64,000 nt of DNA from Cellulomonas sp. Leaf334 (GTDB taxonomy: Bacteria; Actinomycetota; Actinomycetes; Actinomycetales; Cellulomonadaceae), in contig NZ_LMOO01000001.1 in assembly GCF_001424195.1 (NCBI RefSeq), forward strand, positions 2,152,812-2,216,811. Direction: 5' to 3'. Shown here piece by piece: positions 9,247 through 17,417 of the stretch. The stretch's first letter is position 1. Every line of letters begins with the position of its first letter. The translations under genes and the position numbers were made by a program. Below the pieces are notes generated by a model. It searched no databases, was not told the DNA's origin, and worked only from the letters and a program-made list of their open reading frames with translations.

Positions 9247-9260
9247 TGAGAGCGCTCTCA
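9247..9260. promoter_or_regulatory. CebR-type operator of the GH9 gene
   Basis: TGAGAGCGCTCTCA is a perfect 14-bp palindrome that matches 12 of 14 bases of the known CebR/CelR operator TGGGAGCGCTCCCA, which represses cellulase and cello-oligosaccharide genes in Streptomyces and Thermobifida. It sits 19 bases before the GTG start, just upstream of the AAGGAGA ribosome-binding site, where a repressor would block transcription. Confidence 0.8.
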
Positions 9261-9279
9261 GCCGGTCGAAGGAGATCTC

Positions 9280-11670
9280 GTGCGCCCAGCCCTGCCCCTG
9301 GCGGTCGTCCTGCTGCTGGCCACGGCGGTGCCTGCCGCCGCGGTGGACGGTCCCGAGCTGATCCCGAACGGGTCGTTCGACACCGAGGCAGCGCCGTGGT
9401 GGACGACGCCGGACATGGTCGCGGACACCTCGTCGGGAAGCCTCTGCGTCGACGTGCCGGGCGGGTCGAGCACGGCGTGGTCGTCGATCGTCGGGGTCGA
9501 CGGCGTGCCGCTGGTGAAGGGGGAGACGTACCGGTTCGGCTTCACGGTCAGCGGGACGGCGGAGGTGCCGATCCGTGCGCTCGTGCAGATGAACACCGAG
9601 CCGTGGACGTCGACGTCCGAGGTGGGTCCGATCATGCAGGCCGAGCCGCAGCCGTACGAGGTGGGTTTCACGTCCACGATGGACTGGCCAGCGGGGCAGG
9701 TCGTGTTCCAGGTGGGTGGCGCGCCGGACGACTGGAGGTTCTGCGTCGACGACGTGTCGGTGCACACCGGTGAGCTGCCCGCACCGTTCGAGCAGGAGAC
9801 CGCGACGCGCGTCCGCGTGAACCAGCTCGGCTACCTGCCGACGGGCCCGAAGCGCGCGTCGCTGGTGACCGAGGAGACGGACGCGGTGCCGTGGCACCTC
9901 CTCGACCCCGAGGGGGAGGAGGTCGCGACGGGGACGACGACCCCGCGCGGCGAGGACCGGACCGCGGACGAGAACGTGCACGTGATCACGTTCGACGACG
10001 TCGACGCGACCGGTGCGGGGTTCACGCTCGTCGCGGACGGTGAGACCAGCCACCCGTTCGCCATCGACGCGGACCTGTACGCGGACCTGGCGTCGGACGC
10101 CCTCGGCTACTTCTACTTGGCGCGCAGCGGCATCGAGATCGACGCGGTTCTCGTCGGCGACGAGTACGCGCGCCCGGCAGGGCACCTGGACGTCGCGCCC
10201 AACACGGGGGACACCGCCGTCGGGTGCCAGGCGCCGCGGCCCTGGTACGCGGGCTGGACCTGCGACGGCACGTTCGACGTGCGCGGCGGCTGGTACGACG
10301 CGGGCGACCACGGCAAGTACGTCGTCAACGGCGGGATCGCGGTGCACCAGCTGCTCGACACGTGGGAGCGGGCGCTCGTCGCGCAGGGCCGCGAGGATGC
10401 CGAGGCGGGTGCGCTCGCCGACGGCACCGCAGCGATCCCGGAGGCCGGCAACGGCGTGCCGGACGTCCTCGACGAGGCCCGGTGGGAGCTCGAGTGGATG
10501 CAGCGGATGCAGGTGCCGGCGGGTGTCGGGAGCGCTGAGTACGCGGGTCTTGCCTTTCACAAGGTGCAGGACGACGGCTGGACCGGGTTGCCGCTGCCGC
10601 CCGACGAGGACCCGCAGGCCCGGCAGGTGCACCGGCCGTCGACCGCCGCGACCCTCAACCTCGCCGCGGTCGCCGCGAAGGGAGCGCGGCTGTGGGAGCC
10701 GTACGACGAGGAGTTCGCCGCGAGCCTGCTGGCTTCTGCGCGGACTGCGTGGGCGGCAGCGGAACAGACCCCCGATCTCTACGCGTCCGCGCTCGACGGC
10801 AACGAGGGTGGCGGCCCGTACGACGACAAGGACGTGTCCGACGAGTTCTACTGGGCGGCCGCCGAGCTGTTCCTGACCACGGGTGACGACGAGTTCGCCG
10901 ACGCCGTGACCGGCTCCCCGGTGCACTCCGCCGACCTGACGGGTGCGGTCGCGTTCGACTGGCAGCGCACCGCGGCCCTCGGCCGGATGGACCTGGCGCT
11001 GGTGCCCAGCGAGCTGCCCGACCGGGACGCCGTCCGTGACTCCGTGGTCACGCTCGCCGACTTCGCGCTCTACCAGCAGGGCAAGGCGTTCTTCGGGCAG
11101 CCGTACCAGCCGTCCGACGCCCGGTTCGAGTGGGGCTCCAACGGGATCATCCTCAACAACGCGGTGACCCTCGCGGCCGCCGCGGACATCACGGGTGACG
11201 ACGAGTACCGCACCGCGGCGCTGGAGAGCCTCGACCACGTGCTGGGCCGCAACGCGCTCGACCAGTCCTACGTGACCGGCTACGGCACCGAGTTCTCCCG
11301 GAACCAGCACCACCGGACGTTCGCCGCCCAGCTGGACCCGACGCTCCCGCACCCGCCGGCCGGCACCCTGTCGGGCGGTCCCAACAGCTCGATCCAGGAC
11401 CCCGTCGCCGCGCAGACGTGGCCGCAGGGGTGCGTCGCGCAGCGCTGCTACCTGGACAACATCCAGTCCTGGTCCACCAACGAGATGACGATCAACTGGA
11501 ACTCGTCGCTGACCTGGATGGCAGTCTGGGCGTCGTCCGACGGGGGGCCGACGTTCTCCGGCGCGTCGTACGGGGTCGACGGGGTGGCGCTCGCCTGGAT
11601 CCTGGCGGGCTCCCTGGTCGTCGTCGTCGGTCTCGCCACGTTCCTGCTCGCCCGACGGAAGAAGTCGTGA
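9280..11670 (+). CDS. CBM4-GH9 cellulase with C-terminal membrane anchor
   Basis: 796 residues. Signal peptide 1-22; a CBM4-like jelly roll to about residue 165 (ELIPNGSFDTEAAPWW, FCVDDVSVHTGE); an Ig-like module (RVRVNQLGYLPTGPKRASLV); then the GH9 barrel with catalytic D340/D343 in GGWYDAGDHGKYV and general acid E735 in NEMTINWN. It hydrolyses beta-1,4-glucan. Unlike free cellulases of this type such as CenC, it ends in one hydrophobic helix plus ARRKKS, so it is probably tethered to the membrane; no LPXTG precedes the helix. AAGGAGA precedes the GTG start. Its stop shares one base with the ABC exporter start. Confidence 0.95.
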   Translation: MRPALPLAVVLLLATAVPAAAVDGPELIPNGSFDTEAAPWWTTPDMVADTSSGSLCVDVPGGSSTAWSSIVGVDGVPLVKGETYRFGFTVSGTAEVPIRALVQMNTEPWTSTSEVGPIMQAEPQPYEVGFTSTMDWPAGQVVFQVGGAPDDWRFCVDDVSVHTGELPAPFEQETATRVRVNQLGYLPTGPKRASLVTEETDAVPWHLLDPEGEEVATGTTTPRGEDRTADENVHVITFDDVDATGAGFTLVADGETSHPFAIDADLYADLASDALGYFYLARSGIEIDAVLVGDEYARPAGHLDVAPNTGDTAVGCQAPRPWYAGWTCDGTFDVRGGWYDAGDHGKYVVNGGIAVHQLLDTWERALVAQGREDAEAGALADGTAAIPEAGNGVPDVLDEARWELEWMQRMQVPAGVGSAEYAGLAFHKVQDDGWTGLPLPPDEDPQARQVHRPSTAATLNLAAVAAKGARLWEPYDEEFAASLLASARTAWAAAEQTPDLYASALDGNEGGGPYDDKDVSDEFYWAAAELFLTTGDDEFADAVTGSPVHSADLTGAVAFDWQRTAALGRMDLALVPSELPDRDAVRDSVVTLADFALYQQGKAFFGQPYQPSDARFEWGSNGIILNNAVTLAAAADITGDDEYRTAALESLDHVLGRNALDQSYVTGYGTEFSRNQHHRTFAAQLDPTLPHPPAGTLSGGPNSSIQDPVAAQTWPQGCVAQRCYLDNIQSWSTNEMTINWNSSLTWMAVWASSDGGPTFSGASYGVDGVALAWILAGSLVVVVGLATFLLARRKKS

Positions 11671-13553
11671 TGCTCCGGTCCTGGTACCGCTCGGCGGTCC
11701 TCCCGCGCCGGGACATCGCGCGGCTGCTCCCGACCGCGGGCGCGGGCCTGGTGACCGGGCTCCTGGTGCTCGACCTCGTGCTCGGCCTGCTGCCGGTGGC
11801 GTTCGTGCTGGCCACGAGCGTGGTCGTCGGGCAGGTGCCTGCGGCGGTCGACGGCGGGACGGGGTCGGCGGCGTGGACCGACCTGGTCCGGACGTTCGTG
11901 CTCGCCGCGATCCTGTTCCTCACGCGGCAGGTGCTCGCGCCCGTGCAGACCGCGCTCGGCGTGCGGATGCAGCGGCGCATCGACGGAGCCCTGCGTGACC
12001 GGGCGGTCCGGGTGGCGCTGCGCTCGACGAGCATCGCGCCCATGGAGGACCAGGCCACCCTCGAGGCGCTGACGGAGGCGACCCGCGAGTTCGAGGCCGA
12101 CTTCCGCAGCCCGGGGGCGTCCGCCGCGGGGCTGCTCGCGCTCACCGCGCGGTACGTGCAGCTGCTGGGGTTCGCCGGGATCATCGGCGCGGTCGTGTCC
12201 TGGCCGGCCGCCGCGGCGGTCCTCGCCGCGACCCTCGTGTTCCGCTACGGCCAGCGCGGAGGGCTGCGCCGGTACTCGCAGGTGTGGTCGGAGGTCGTCG
12301 GCTTCCGCCGCCGGTCGGTGTACCTGCGCGAGGTGGCGATGGGCCCGGGGGCCGCCAAGGAGATGCGGGTCTTCGGGCTGGCCGGCTGGTTCAGCGACGA
12401 GTTCACCGACGCAACCACGAGCATGCTCGACCCGGTGGCCGCGCGCCGCCGCCAGCTGTACCTGGTGCCGTACCTCGTCTACACCGCGATCGGGCTGGTG
12501 ATCAGCGCCGCGGTGCTGGTGTCGATCGCCCGGTCCGCGTCGGCGGGCGAGATCACGTTGACCGCCCTCGCGCTGGGCATCCAGTCGGTCGTCGCCGCGA
12601 TCGCGCTCGGCGAGTACTACCCGGAGTCGGACGTGCAGACCCAGTACGGGATGCAGGCCGTCGCGGCGCTGGCCGAGTTCGAGGCGCGGATGGCCGCGGC
12701 CGAGGCGCGGCTCCCGCAGCACGGTCCCGGCCGGCCCGTGCCGGAGGGTGCGCCGACGAGCGGGCTCCGGTTCGAGGACGTGCACTTCACCTACCCGGGG
12801 ACCGGCCGTCCGGTGCTGGACGGCCTCGACCTGGAGCTGCCCGCCGGGCTGTGCACGGCGATCGTCGGCGTCAACGGCGCGGGCAAGACGACGCTGGTCA
12901 AGCTGCTCACCCGGCTGCACGAGCCCACCTCGGGCCGCCTGACGGTCGACGGCACCGACCTCGCCGACCTCGACGTCGCCGCGTGGCGCCGTCACGTCAG
13001 CGTCGTCTTCCAGGACTTCGTGCGGTACGAGCTCTCGGCCGCGGACAACATCGCCGTCGGCGCCGTGCACGCCCCGCGGGACATGGCGGTCCTGCGCGGT
13101 GCGGCCGAGCGCGCGGACATCGCGGAGGCCGTCGACGCGCTGCCGTCCGGCTTCGACACCACGCTGTCCCGCGCGTACGAGGGCGGCGCCGACCTGTCCG
13201 GCGGGCAGTGGCAGCGGATCGCCATCGCCCGGTCGCTGTACGCGCTCGAGGCCGGCGCTCGCGTCCTGGTGCTGGACGAGCCGACCGCCGCGCTCGACGT
13301 CCGGGCGGAGGCGGCGTTCTTCGACCGGTTCGTCGAGCTCACGCGCGGCGTCACGTCGGTGCTCATCTCGCACCGGTTCTCCAGCGTGCGGCGGGCGGAC
13401 CGGATCGTCGTCATCGACGCCGGCCGGGTCGTCGAGCAGGGCACGCACGACGAGCTCGTCGCGGCCGACGGGCACTACGCACGGCTGTTCCGGCTGCAGG
13501 CGGAACGGTTCGCCGCGGGACTGGACGCCGACGGGAACGAGGTGGAGTCATGA
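11670..13553 (+). CDS. ABC exporter half-transporter A (membrane plus ATPase)
   Basis: 627 residues. ATG at 11670 shares its A with the TGA of the GH9 gene, so translation is probably coupled. About six membrane helices occupy residues 1-330, then a nucleotide-binding domain with Walker A GVNGAGKTT (about residue 400), the signature LSGGQWQ, Walker B RVLVLDEPTAALD and the SHRF switch His. The next gene overlaps by four bases and encodes the second half, so the pair should form a heterodimeric ABCB-type exporter. Both ATP sites look intact. Substrate unknown; the coupling to a surface cellulase is unusual. Confidence 0.93.
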   Translation: MLRSWYRSAVLPRRDIARLLPTAGAGLVTGLLVLDLVLGLLPVAFVLATSVVVGQVPAAVDGGTGSAAWTDLVRTFVLAAILFLTRQVLAPVQTALGVRMQRRIDGALRDRAVRVALRSTSIAPMEDQATLEALTEATREFEADFRSPGASAAGLLALTARYVQLLGFAGIIGAVVSWPAAAAVLAATLVFRYGQRGGLRRYSQVWSEVVGFRRRSVYLREVAMGPGAAKEMRVFGLAGWFSDEFTDATTSMLDPVAARRRQLYLVPYLVYTAIGLVISAAVLVSIARSASAGEITLTALALGIQSVVAAIALGEYYPESDVQTQYGMQAVAALAEFEARMAAAEARLPQHGPGRPVPEGAPTSGLRFEDVHFTYPGTGRPVLDGLDLELPAGLCTAIVGVNGAGKTTLVKLLTRLHEPTSGRLTVDGTDLADLDVAAWRRHVSVVFQDFVRYELSAADNIAVGAVHAPRDMAVLRGAAERADIAEAVDALPSGFDTTLSRAYEGGADLSGGQWQRIAIARSLYALEAGARVLVLDEPTAALDVRAEAAFFDRFVELTRGVTSVLISHRFSSVRRADRIVVIDAGRVVEQGTHDELVAADGHYARLFRLQAERFAAGLDADGNEVES

Positions 13554-15337
13554 GGCAGACCGTCTCCGGGAGCTGGGCGCTGTTCCGGCTGGCGGGGAGC
13601 ATCAGCCCCGCCAAGCTCACGCTGTCCGCGGTGCTGATGGTGCTGCAGTCCGTGGCGCTGCCGCTGGCCGCGCCCGCACTCGCCGCCCTCACCGACGCGG
13701 CCGTCGCGGGGGACGCCCGGCGCGCGTCGGTCGCGGCCGTGCTCGTCGCGGTGCTGGTCGTGGCCGCGCTGACCGCCGGGCACTTCGCGCACATCTTCTA
13801 CTTCGAGCTGGGCGACGCGGCGGTCATGCGTCTGGAGCAGGACCTCATCGCGCTCTCGCACGACTCGCCCGGCATCGAGCACCACGAGCGCCCCGAGTAC
13901 GCGGACCGGCTGCAGGTGCTGCGCACGGAGCTGAGCCGGTCGGGCTGGGGGTCGATGCAGGCACTGCTGTCCGCCGTCGGGCTCGGGGTCGCGCTGGTCA
14001 TCACGGGTGTCCTGCTCGCGCAGCTCAACCCGTGGCTCCTGCTGCTGCCGCTCGCCGCGGTGCCCCCGCTGGTGCTCGGCCGCCGGGCGGAGAGCGTCCT
14101 GGGCGCGGCGCGCGCCGAGGCGGCCGCCGACAACCGCCTCGCGCGGCACCTGCTCACCCTGTCGCTCGACGCGGCGGCCGCCAAGGAGCTGCGCACGTGC
14201 GGCCTCGCCGAGGAGACGCGGTCGCGGCTCGGCCAGTCCTGGGACGCCGCGACGGCGATCCTGTGGGCGGGCGAGGAGCGTGCCGACACCCTGCGCGCGG
14301 CGGGTCAGCTGGCGTTCGCGGTCGCGTACGTCGGCGCGACGCTCCTGGTGCTCCGCGACGCGGTGGCGGGGCAGCGGACGGTCGGCGACGTGGTGCTCGT
14401 CATCACGCTCGCGTCGCAGGTGAACCAGCAGGTCACCGCCGCCGTGACGATCCTCCAGCAGCTCCAGCGGGCGGCCCGGAGCATGACGGACCTGGCGTGG
14501 ATGCGATCGCTGGTGCAGGCGCAGACGGTGCACGGCGCGCAGGTGGCCGCGCCCGACGCCCTGCGCGACGGGATTCGGTTCGACGGCGTCTCGTTCACGT
14601 ACCCGGGCACGGACGCCCCCGTGCTGGAGGCGGTCGACCTGATGCTGCCGGCCGGCACGAGCGTCGCGATCGTCGGTGAGAACGGCGCCGGCAAGACCAC
14701 GCTGGTCAAGCTCCTGTGCCGGTTCTACGCGCCGACGACGGGCACCATCACCGTGGACGGCGTCGACCTGCACGACCTCGACCCCGTCGGGTGGCGCGAC
14801 CGAACGGCGGCGGGCTTCCAGGACTTCTGCCGGTTCGAGCTGCTGGCGCGGCAGAACGTCGGCGTCGGGGACCTGCCGAGGATCGAGTCCGACGAGGCGG
14901 TGCTCGGCGCCCTGGACCGCGCACACTCCGCGGACGTCCTGCAGCGCCTGGACGACGGGCTCGACACGCAGCTGGGCACCAGCCACGCGGACGGGGCGCA
15001 GCTGTCCGGCGGGCAGTGGCAGAAGCTCGCGCTCGGCCGGGCGATGATGCGCGAGCAGCCGCTGCTGGTGGTGCTCGACGAGCCGACGTCGGCTCTCGAC
15101 GCCCAGGCGGAGCACGACCTGTACGAGCGGTACGCCGCGCACGCGAAGGCGGTCGGCGCGACGACCGGCGCCGTGACCGTGCTGGTGTCGCACCGGTTCT
15201 CGACCGTCCGCATGGCCGACCTCATCCTGGTCGTCGCGGACCACCGGATCGTCGAGTCCGGCTCGCACGAGGACCTGGTGGCGCAGGGCGGCCTGTACGC
15301 CGAGCTGTTCGGGATCCAGGCAGCCGCCTACCTCTGA
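13550..15337 (+). CDS. ABC exporter half-transporter B (membrane plus ATPase)
   Basis: 595 residues; ATGA overlap with half-transporter A. Membrane region 1-310, then a nucleotide-binding domain with Walker A GENGAGKTT (about residue 376), LSGGQWQK, Walker B LLVVLDEPTSALD and SHRFST. The Q-loop regions of the two halves are alike (VFQDFVRYE and GFQDFCRFE), so they probably arose by duplication. Similar pairs occur in lanthipeptide clusters, but no modification enzyme or precursor peptide is visible here. Expected to work with the preceding gene as one exporter. Confidence 0.92.
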   Translation: MRQTVSGSWALFRLAGSISPAKLTLSAVLMVLQSVALPLAAPALAALTDAAVAGDARRASVAAVLVAVLVVAALTAGHFAHIFYFELGDAAVMRLEQDLIALSHDSPGIEHHERPEYADRLQVLRTELSRSGWGSMQALLSAVGLGVALVITGVLLAQLNPWLLLLPLAAVPPLVLGRRAESVLGAARAEAAADNRLARHLLTLSLDAAAAKELRTCGLAEETRSRLGQSWDAATAILWAGEERADTLRAAGQLAFAVAYVGATLLVLRDAVAGQRTVGDVVLVITLASQVNQQVTAAVTILQQLQRAARSMTDLAWMRSLVQAQTVHGAQVAAPDALRDGIRFDGVSFTYPGTDAPVLEAVDLMLPAGTSVAIVGENGAGKTTLVKLLCRFYAPTTGTITVDGVDLHDLDPVGWRDRTAAGFQDFCRFELLARQNVGVGDLPRIESDEAVLGALDRAHSADVLQRLDDGLDTQLGTSHADGAQLSGGQWQKLALGRAMMREQPLLVVLDEPTSALDAQAEHDLYERYAAHAKAVGATTGAVTVLVSHRFSTVRMADLILVVADHRIVESGSHEDLVAQGGLYAELFGIQAAAYL

Positions 15338-15412
15338 GTTTCGCGTGTGGGTGCCGACCGGCAGACTGGCACCCGCTCGGGAGGAACCGGGCGAAGCGAC
15401 AGGGGGATCTTC

Positions 15413-16408
15413 ATGGACCACGGCACGGCACGCGAGACCAAGGCACAGGCGGTCGACTACGCCCGGGAGCTGTCGGAGCAGGTCATCCGGCCGTCCGACG
15501 TGGCCGACGGCGGTCCCGCGCTGGCCATCGGTCTCGCACCGCAGCCGGACGGGTCGTACGCGCTGGCGGTCCGGTACCGCCTGGGCCTGCCGTCGGTCCG
15601 GAGCATCGCGCGCAAGGTCGCCGCGGAGGTCGGCACGGACGTCGACATCCGCCGTACGGGCCGGATCTCCACGCTCGCGGACGACCCTGCGAAGGTCCGT
15701 CCCCGGCCGCCGGTGATCACCGCCCACGCCGTGGGGGAGACGGGTCGGACGCGCCCGTTGCGTCCGGGGATCTCCATCGCCCACGTCGACGTCACCGCCG
15801 GCACCCTGGGTGCGTTCGTGCAGAAGGCCGGTGTGGTCCACGCGCTGTCCAACTACCACGTGCTGGCGGGGTCGCCGCAGGCGAAGGTCGGCGACCTGGT
15901 CCTGCAGCCGGGTCCCGCCGACGGGGGGCGCGCCTCGCGGGACCGCGTCGGCACCCTGGCCGCCTGGGAGGAGCTCGACCCGGACCGTTCCGCCACGGTC
16001 GACTGCGCGATCGCGCTCCTGGACGACCAGGAGGTGAACCCCGAGTACCCGGTGGGCCGGATCACCACGACGGCCGTCGCGCTCGGCGGTGAGCAGGTGG
16101 CCAAGATCGGTCGCACGACGTCGGTCACGCGGGGGCGGGTGACCGCGATCGAGCTGGACAACGTGGTCGTCGGCTACGGCGAGGAGCTGGGGGAGATCAG
16201 CTTCGACAACCAGATCGAGGTCGAGTCCACGGGGTCGGGCCCCTTCTCCCGGGGCGGCGACTCCGGCTCGCTGGTGTACCGGGCGGACGGGGTCGCCCTC
16301 GGCCTGCTCTTTGCAGGCTCGGAGTCGGGGGGTGAGAATGGCACCGGGTTGACGTACATCAACCCCATCGATGCCGTTCTGGACGCTCTTGGGGTCACAC
16401 TGGTCTGA
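15413..16408 (+). CDS. Trypsin-like serine protease without signal peptide
   Basis: 331 residues from ATG 15413. Residues 1-95 form a small alpha/beta domain (ALAIGLAPQPDGSYALAV, then VDIRRTGRI). The protease domain follows with His149 (LSNYHVLAG), Asp197 (VDCAIALLDD) and Ser284 (GGDSGS), the chymotrypsin-fold triad. No secretion signal is visible, so it is probably cytoplasmic or exported by an unrecognised route. A 71-residue protein resembling the N-terminal domain is encoded 58 bases downstream. It follows the exporter pair by 75 bases and might be cotranscribed. Confidence 0.88.
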   Translation: MDHGTARETKAQAVDYARELSEQVIRPSDVADGGPALAIGLAPQPDGSYALAVRYRLGLPSVRSIARKVAAEVGTDVDIRRTGRISTLADDPAKVRPRPPVITAHAVGETGRTRPLRPGISIAHVDVTAGTLGAFVQKAGVVHALSNYHVLAGSPQAKVGDLVLQPGPADGGRASRDRVGTLAAWEELDPDRSATVDCAIALLDDQEVNPEYPVGRITTTAVALGGEQVAKIGRTTSVTRGRVTAIELDNVVVGYGEELGEISFDNQIEVESTGSGPFSRGGDSGSLVYRADGVALGLLFAGSESGGENGTGLTYINPIDAVLDALGVTLV

Positions 16409-16466
16409 CGACCGTCGGACCAGCCGCCCCCGCGGCCGCGTCGCGGTCGGCGGGAGGCGGGACACC

Positions 16467-16682
16467 ATGGCGGACCTCGAGCAGGCGCGGGCAGCGAAAG
16501 AGCGGCTGCGCATGACCTTGAAGGGGCGCTCGGACGTGCGCGGGATCGGGATCGCCCGGGCGGCCGACGGGTACCAGCTCCAGGTGAACATGTCACGGGA
16601 CCCGGGCTCCGACCTGCCCGGCGCGGTCGACGGTGTCGACGTGCGGGTGCGGGTGGTCGGAGCGATCCGCGCGAGCGCCTGA
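16467..16682 (+). CDS. Small protein resembling the protease N-terminal domain
   Basis: 71 residues from ATG 16467, preceded by GGGAGGCGGG. The pattern of a charged helix (AAKERLRMTLKG), then DVRGIGIARAADGYQLQV and finally VDGVDVRVRVVGAI parallels residues 5-85 of the neighbouring protease. It could be a free regulatory or chaperone-like copy of that domain. Function unknown; the similarity is my reading by eye. Confidence 0.75.
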   Translation: MADLEQARAAKERLRMTLKGRSDVRGIGIARAADGYQLQVNMSRDPGSDLPGAVDGVDVRVRVVGAIRASA

Positions 16683-16685
16683 CGG

Positions 16686-16880
16686 CTACTGCTCGTCGAG
16701 GAACAGCTCGTCGACCCTGATCTCGAACAGCCGGGCCAGGCGGAACGCCACGGGCAGGCTCGGGTCGAACTTCTGCGTCTCGATCGCGTTGACGGTCTGC
16801 CGGGAGACGCCGATGCGTACCGCGACGTCGGCCTGCGTCCAGGCGCGCTCCGACCGGAGCTCTGCGATGCGGTTCTTCAT
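16686..16880 (-). CDS. XRE-family small transcriptional regulator
   Basis: 64 residues, almost entirely one helix-turn-helix: ELRSERAWTQADVAVRIGVSRQTVNAIE, with the ending LARLFEIRVDELFLDEQ typical of the short YozG-like Xre group. Its ATG overlaps the stop of the upstream membrane protein gene (ATGA), so the two are coupled. Such pairs are usually autoregulated; two matching palindromes lie in front of the membrane protein gene. Confidence 0.9.
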   Translation of the reverse strand: MKNRIAELRSERAWTQADVAVRIGVSRQTVNAIETQKFDPSLPVAFRLARLFEIRVDELFLDEQ

Positions 16881-17293
16881 CGGTACCGGATCTTCCCGGC
16901 CACGAACGCGACGAAGAAGACGACGCCCATGAGCACGGGGAGGAGCGTCGCGACGTCCACGTCGGCCACGAGCCCCGCGCGTTCCGCGACGACGTAGCCG
17001 AACCCGGCGACCCACCCCGCACCGAGCGTGATGCCGAGCGCGTCCAGCATGATCTTGCGCTGCAGCTCGTCGACCGCCCGCAGGAAGCGCGTGAACGCGA
17101 CGATCCAGAGGACCCCGGCGACGAGGTTGGCGACGACGGCCGCCCAGGTCGCGACCTGCCGCGAGTCGCCCCAGAGCTCGGGGCCGAAGCGGGCGAGGGC
17201 GAGGGTCCCCACCCAGAGGAGCCCGGCGGCGACGAACACCCCGGTCGCCCGCATCTCCGCGCGGTACGCGTCTGTCTCCTGTGGTGCCTGCAT
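16877..17293 (-). CDS. Four-helix membrane protein paired with the XRE regulator
   Basis: 138 residues from ATG 17293; an upstream in-frame ATG at 17332 would run through the operators and is less likely. Four hydrophobic segments, and a conserved-looking cytoplasmic loop FLRAVDELQRKIMLDALG between helices two and three. DELQRKI-type proteins often lie next to small XRE regulators. It may sense a membrane signal and hold or release the regulator. Function unproven. Confidence 0.8.
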   Translation of the reverse strand: MQAPQETDAYRAEMRATGVFVAAGLLWVGTLALARFGPELWGDSRQVATWAAVVANLVAGVLWIVAFTRFLRAVDELQRKIMLDALGITLGAGWVAGFGYVVAERAGLVADVDVATLLPVLMGVVFFVAFVAGKIRYR

Positions 17294-17314
17294 GGCCCGT
17301 CCCTTCTCCTCCGA

Positions 17315-17371
17315 GTCAAGTTCACTTGACACGATAGGAACGACAGGCGGGTGGAGTCAAGTTCACTTGAC
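17315..17371 (-). promoter_or_regulatory. Twin operators and promoter of the membrane-protein/XRE unit
   Basis: GTCAAGTTCACTTGAC occurs twice (17315-17330 and 17356-17371). Each copy has 7-bp arms around TC and lies within an identical 22-bp block GAGTCAAGTTCACTTGACAC plus GA; the blocks are 41 bp apart. On the minus strand a -35-like TTGACT (17355-17360) and a -10-like TATCGT (17331-17336) are separated by 18 bp, so the distal site covers the -35 and the proximal site abuts the -10. Confidence 0.8.
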
Positions 17372-17413
17372 ACGACGAAGGGCCCGACCCGCGCAGGCCG
17401 GACCCTCCGTCGT
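17372..17413 (-). terminator. Hairpin terminator after the LPMO gene
   Basis: ACGACGAAGGGCCCG and CGGACCCTCCGTCGT form a stem of about 15 bp with two mismatched or wobble positions around an 11-12-base loop. It begins right after the LPMO stop on the minus strand and touches the distal XRE operator. No strong T-run follows. Confidence 0.6.
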
Positions 17414-17417
17414 CAGG

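Noticed and set aside
11670-15337. Exporter pair as part of a lanthipeptide cluster
   Set aside because: The ATPases look similar to such exporters, but no LanKC/LanM enzyme or precursor peptide is present nearby.
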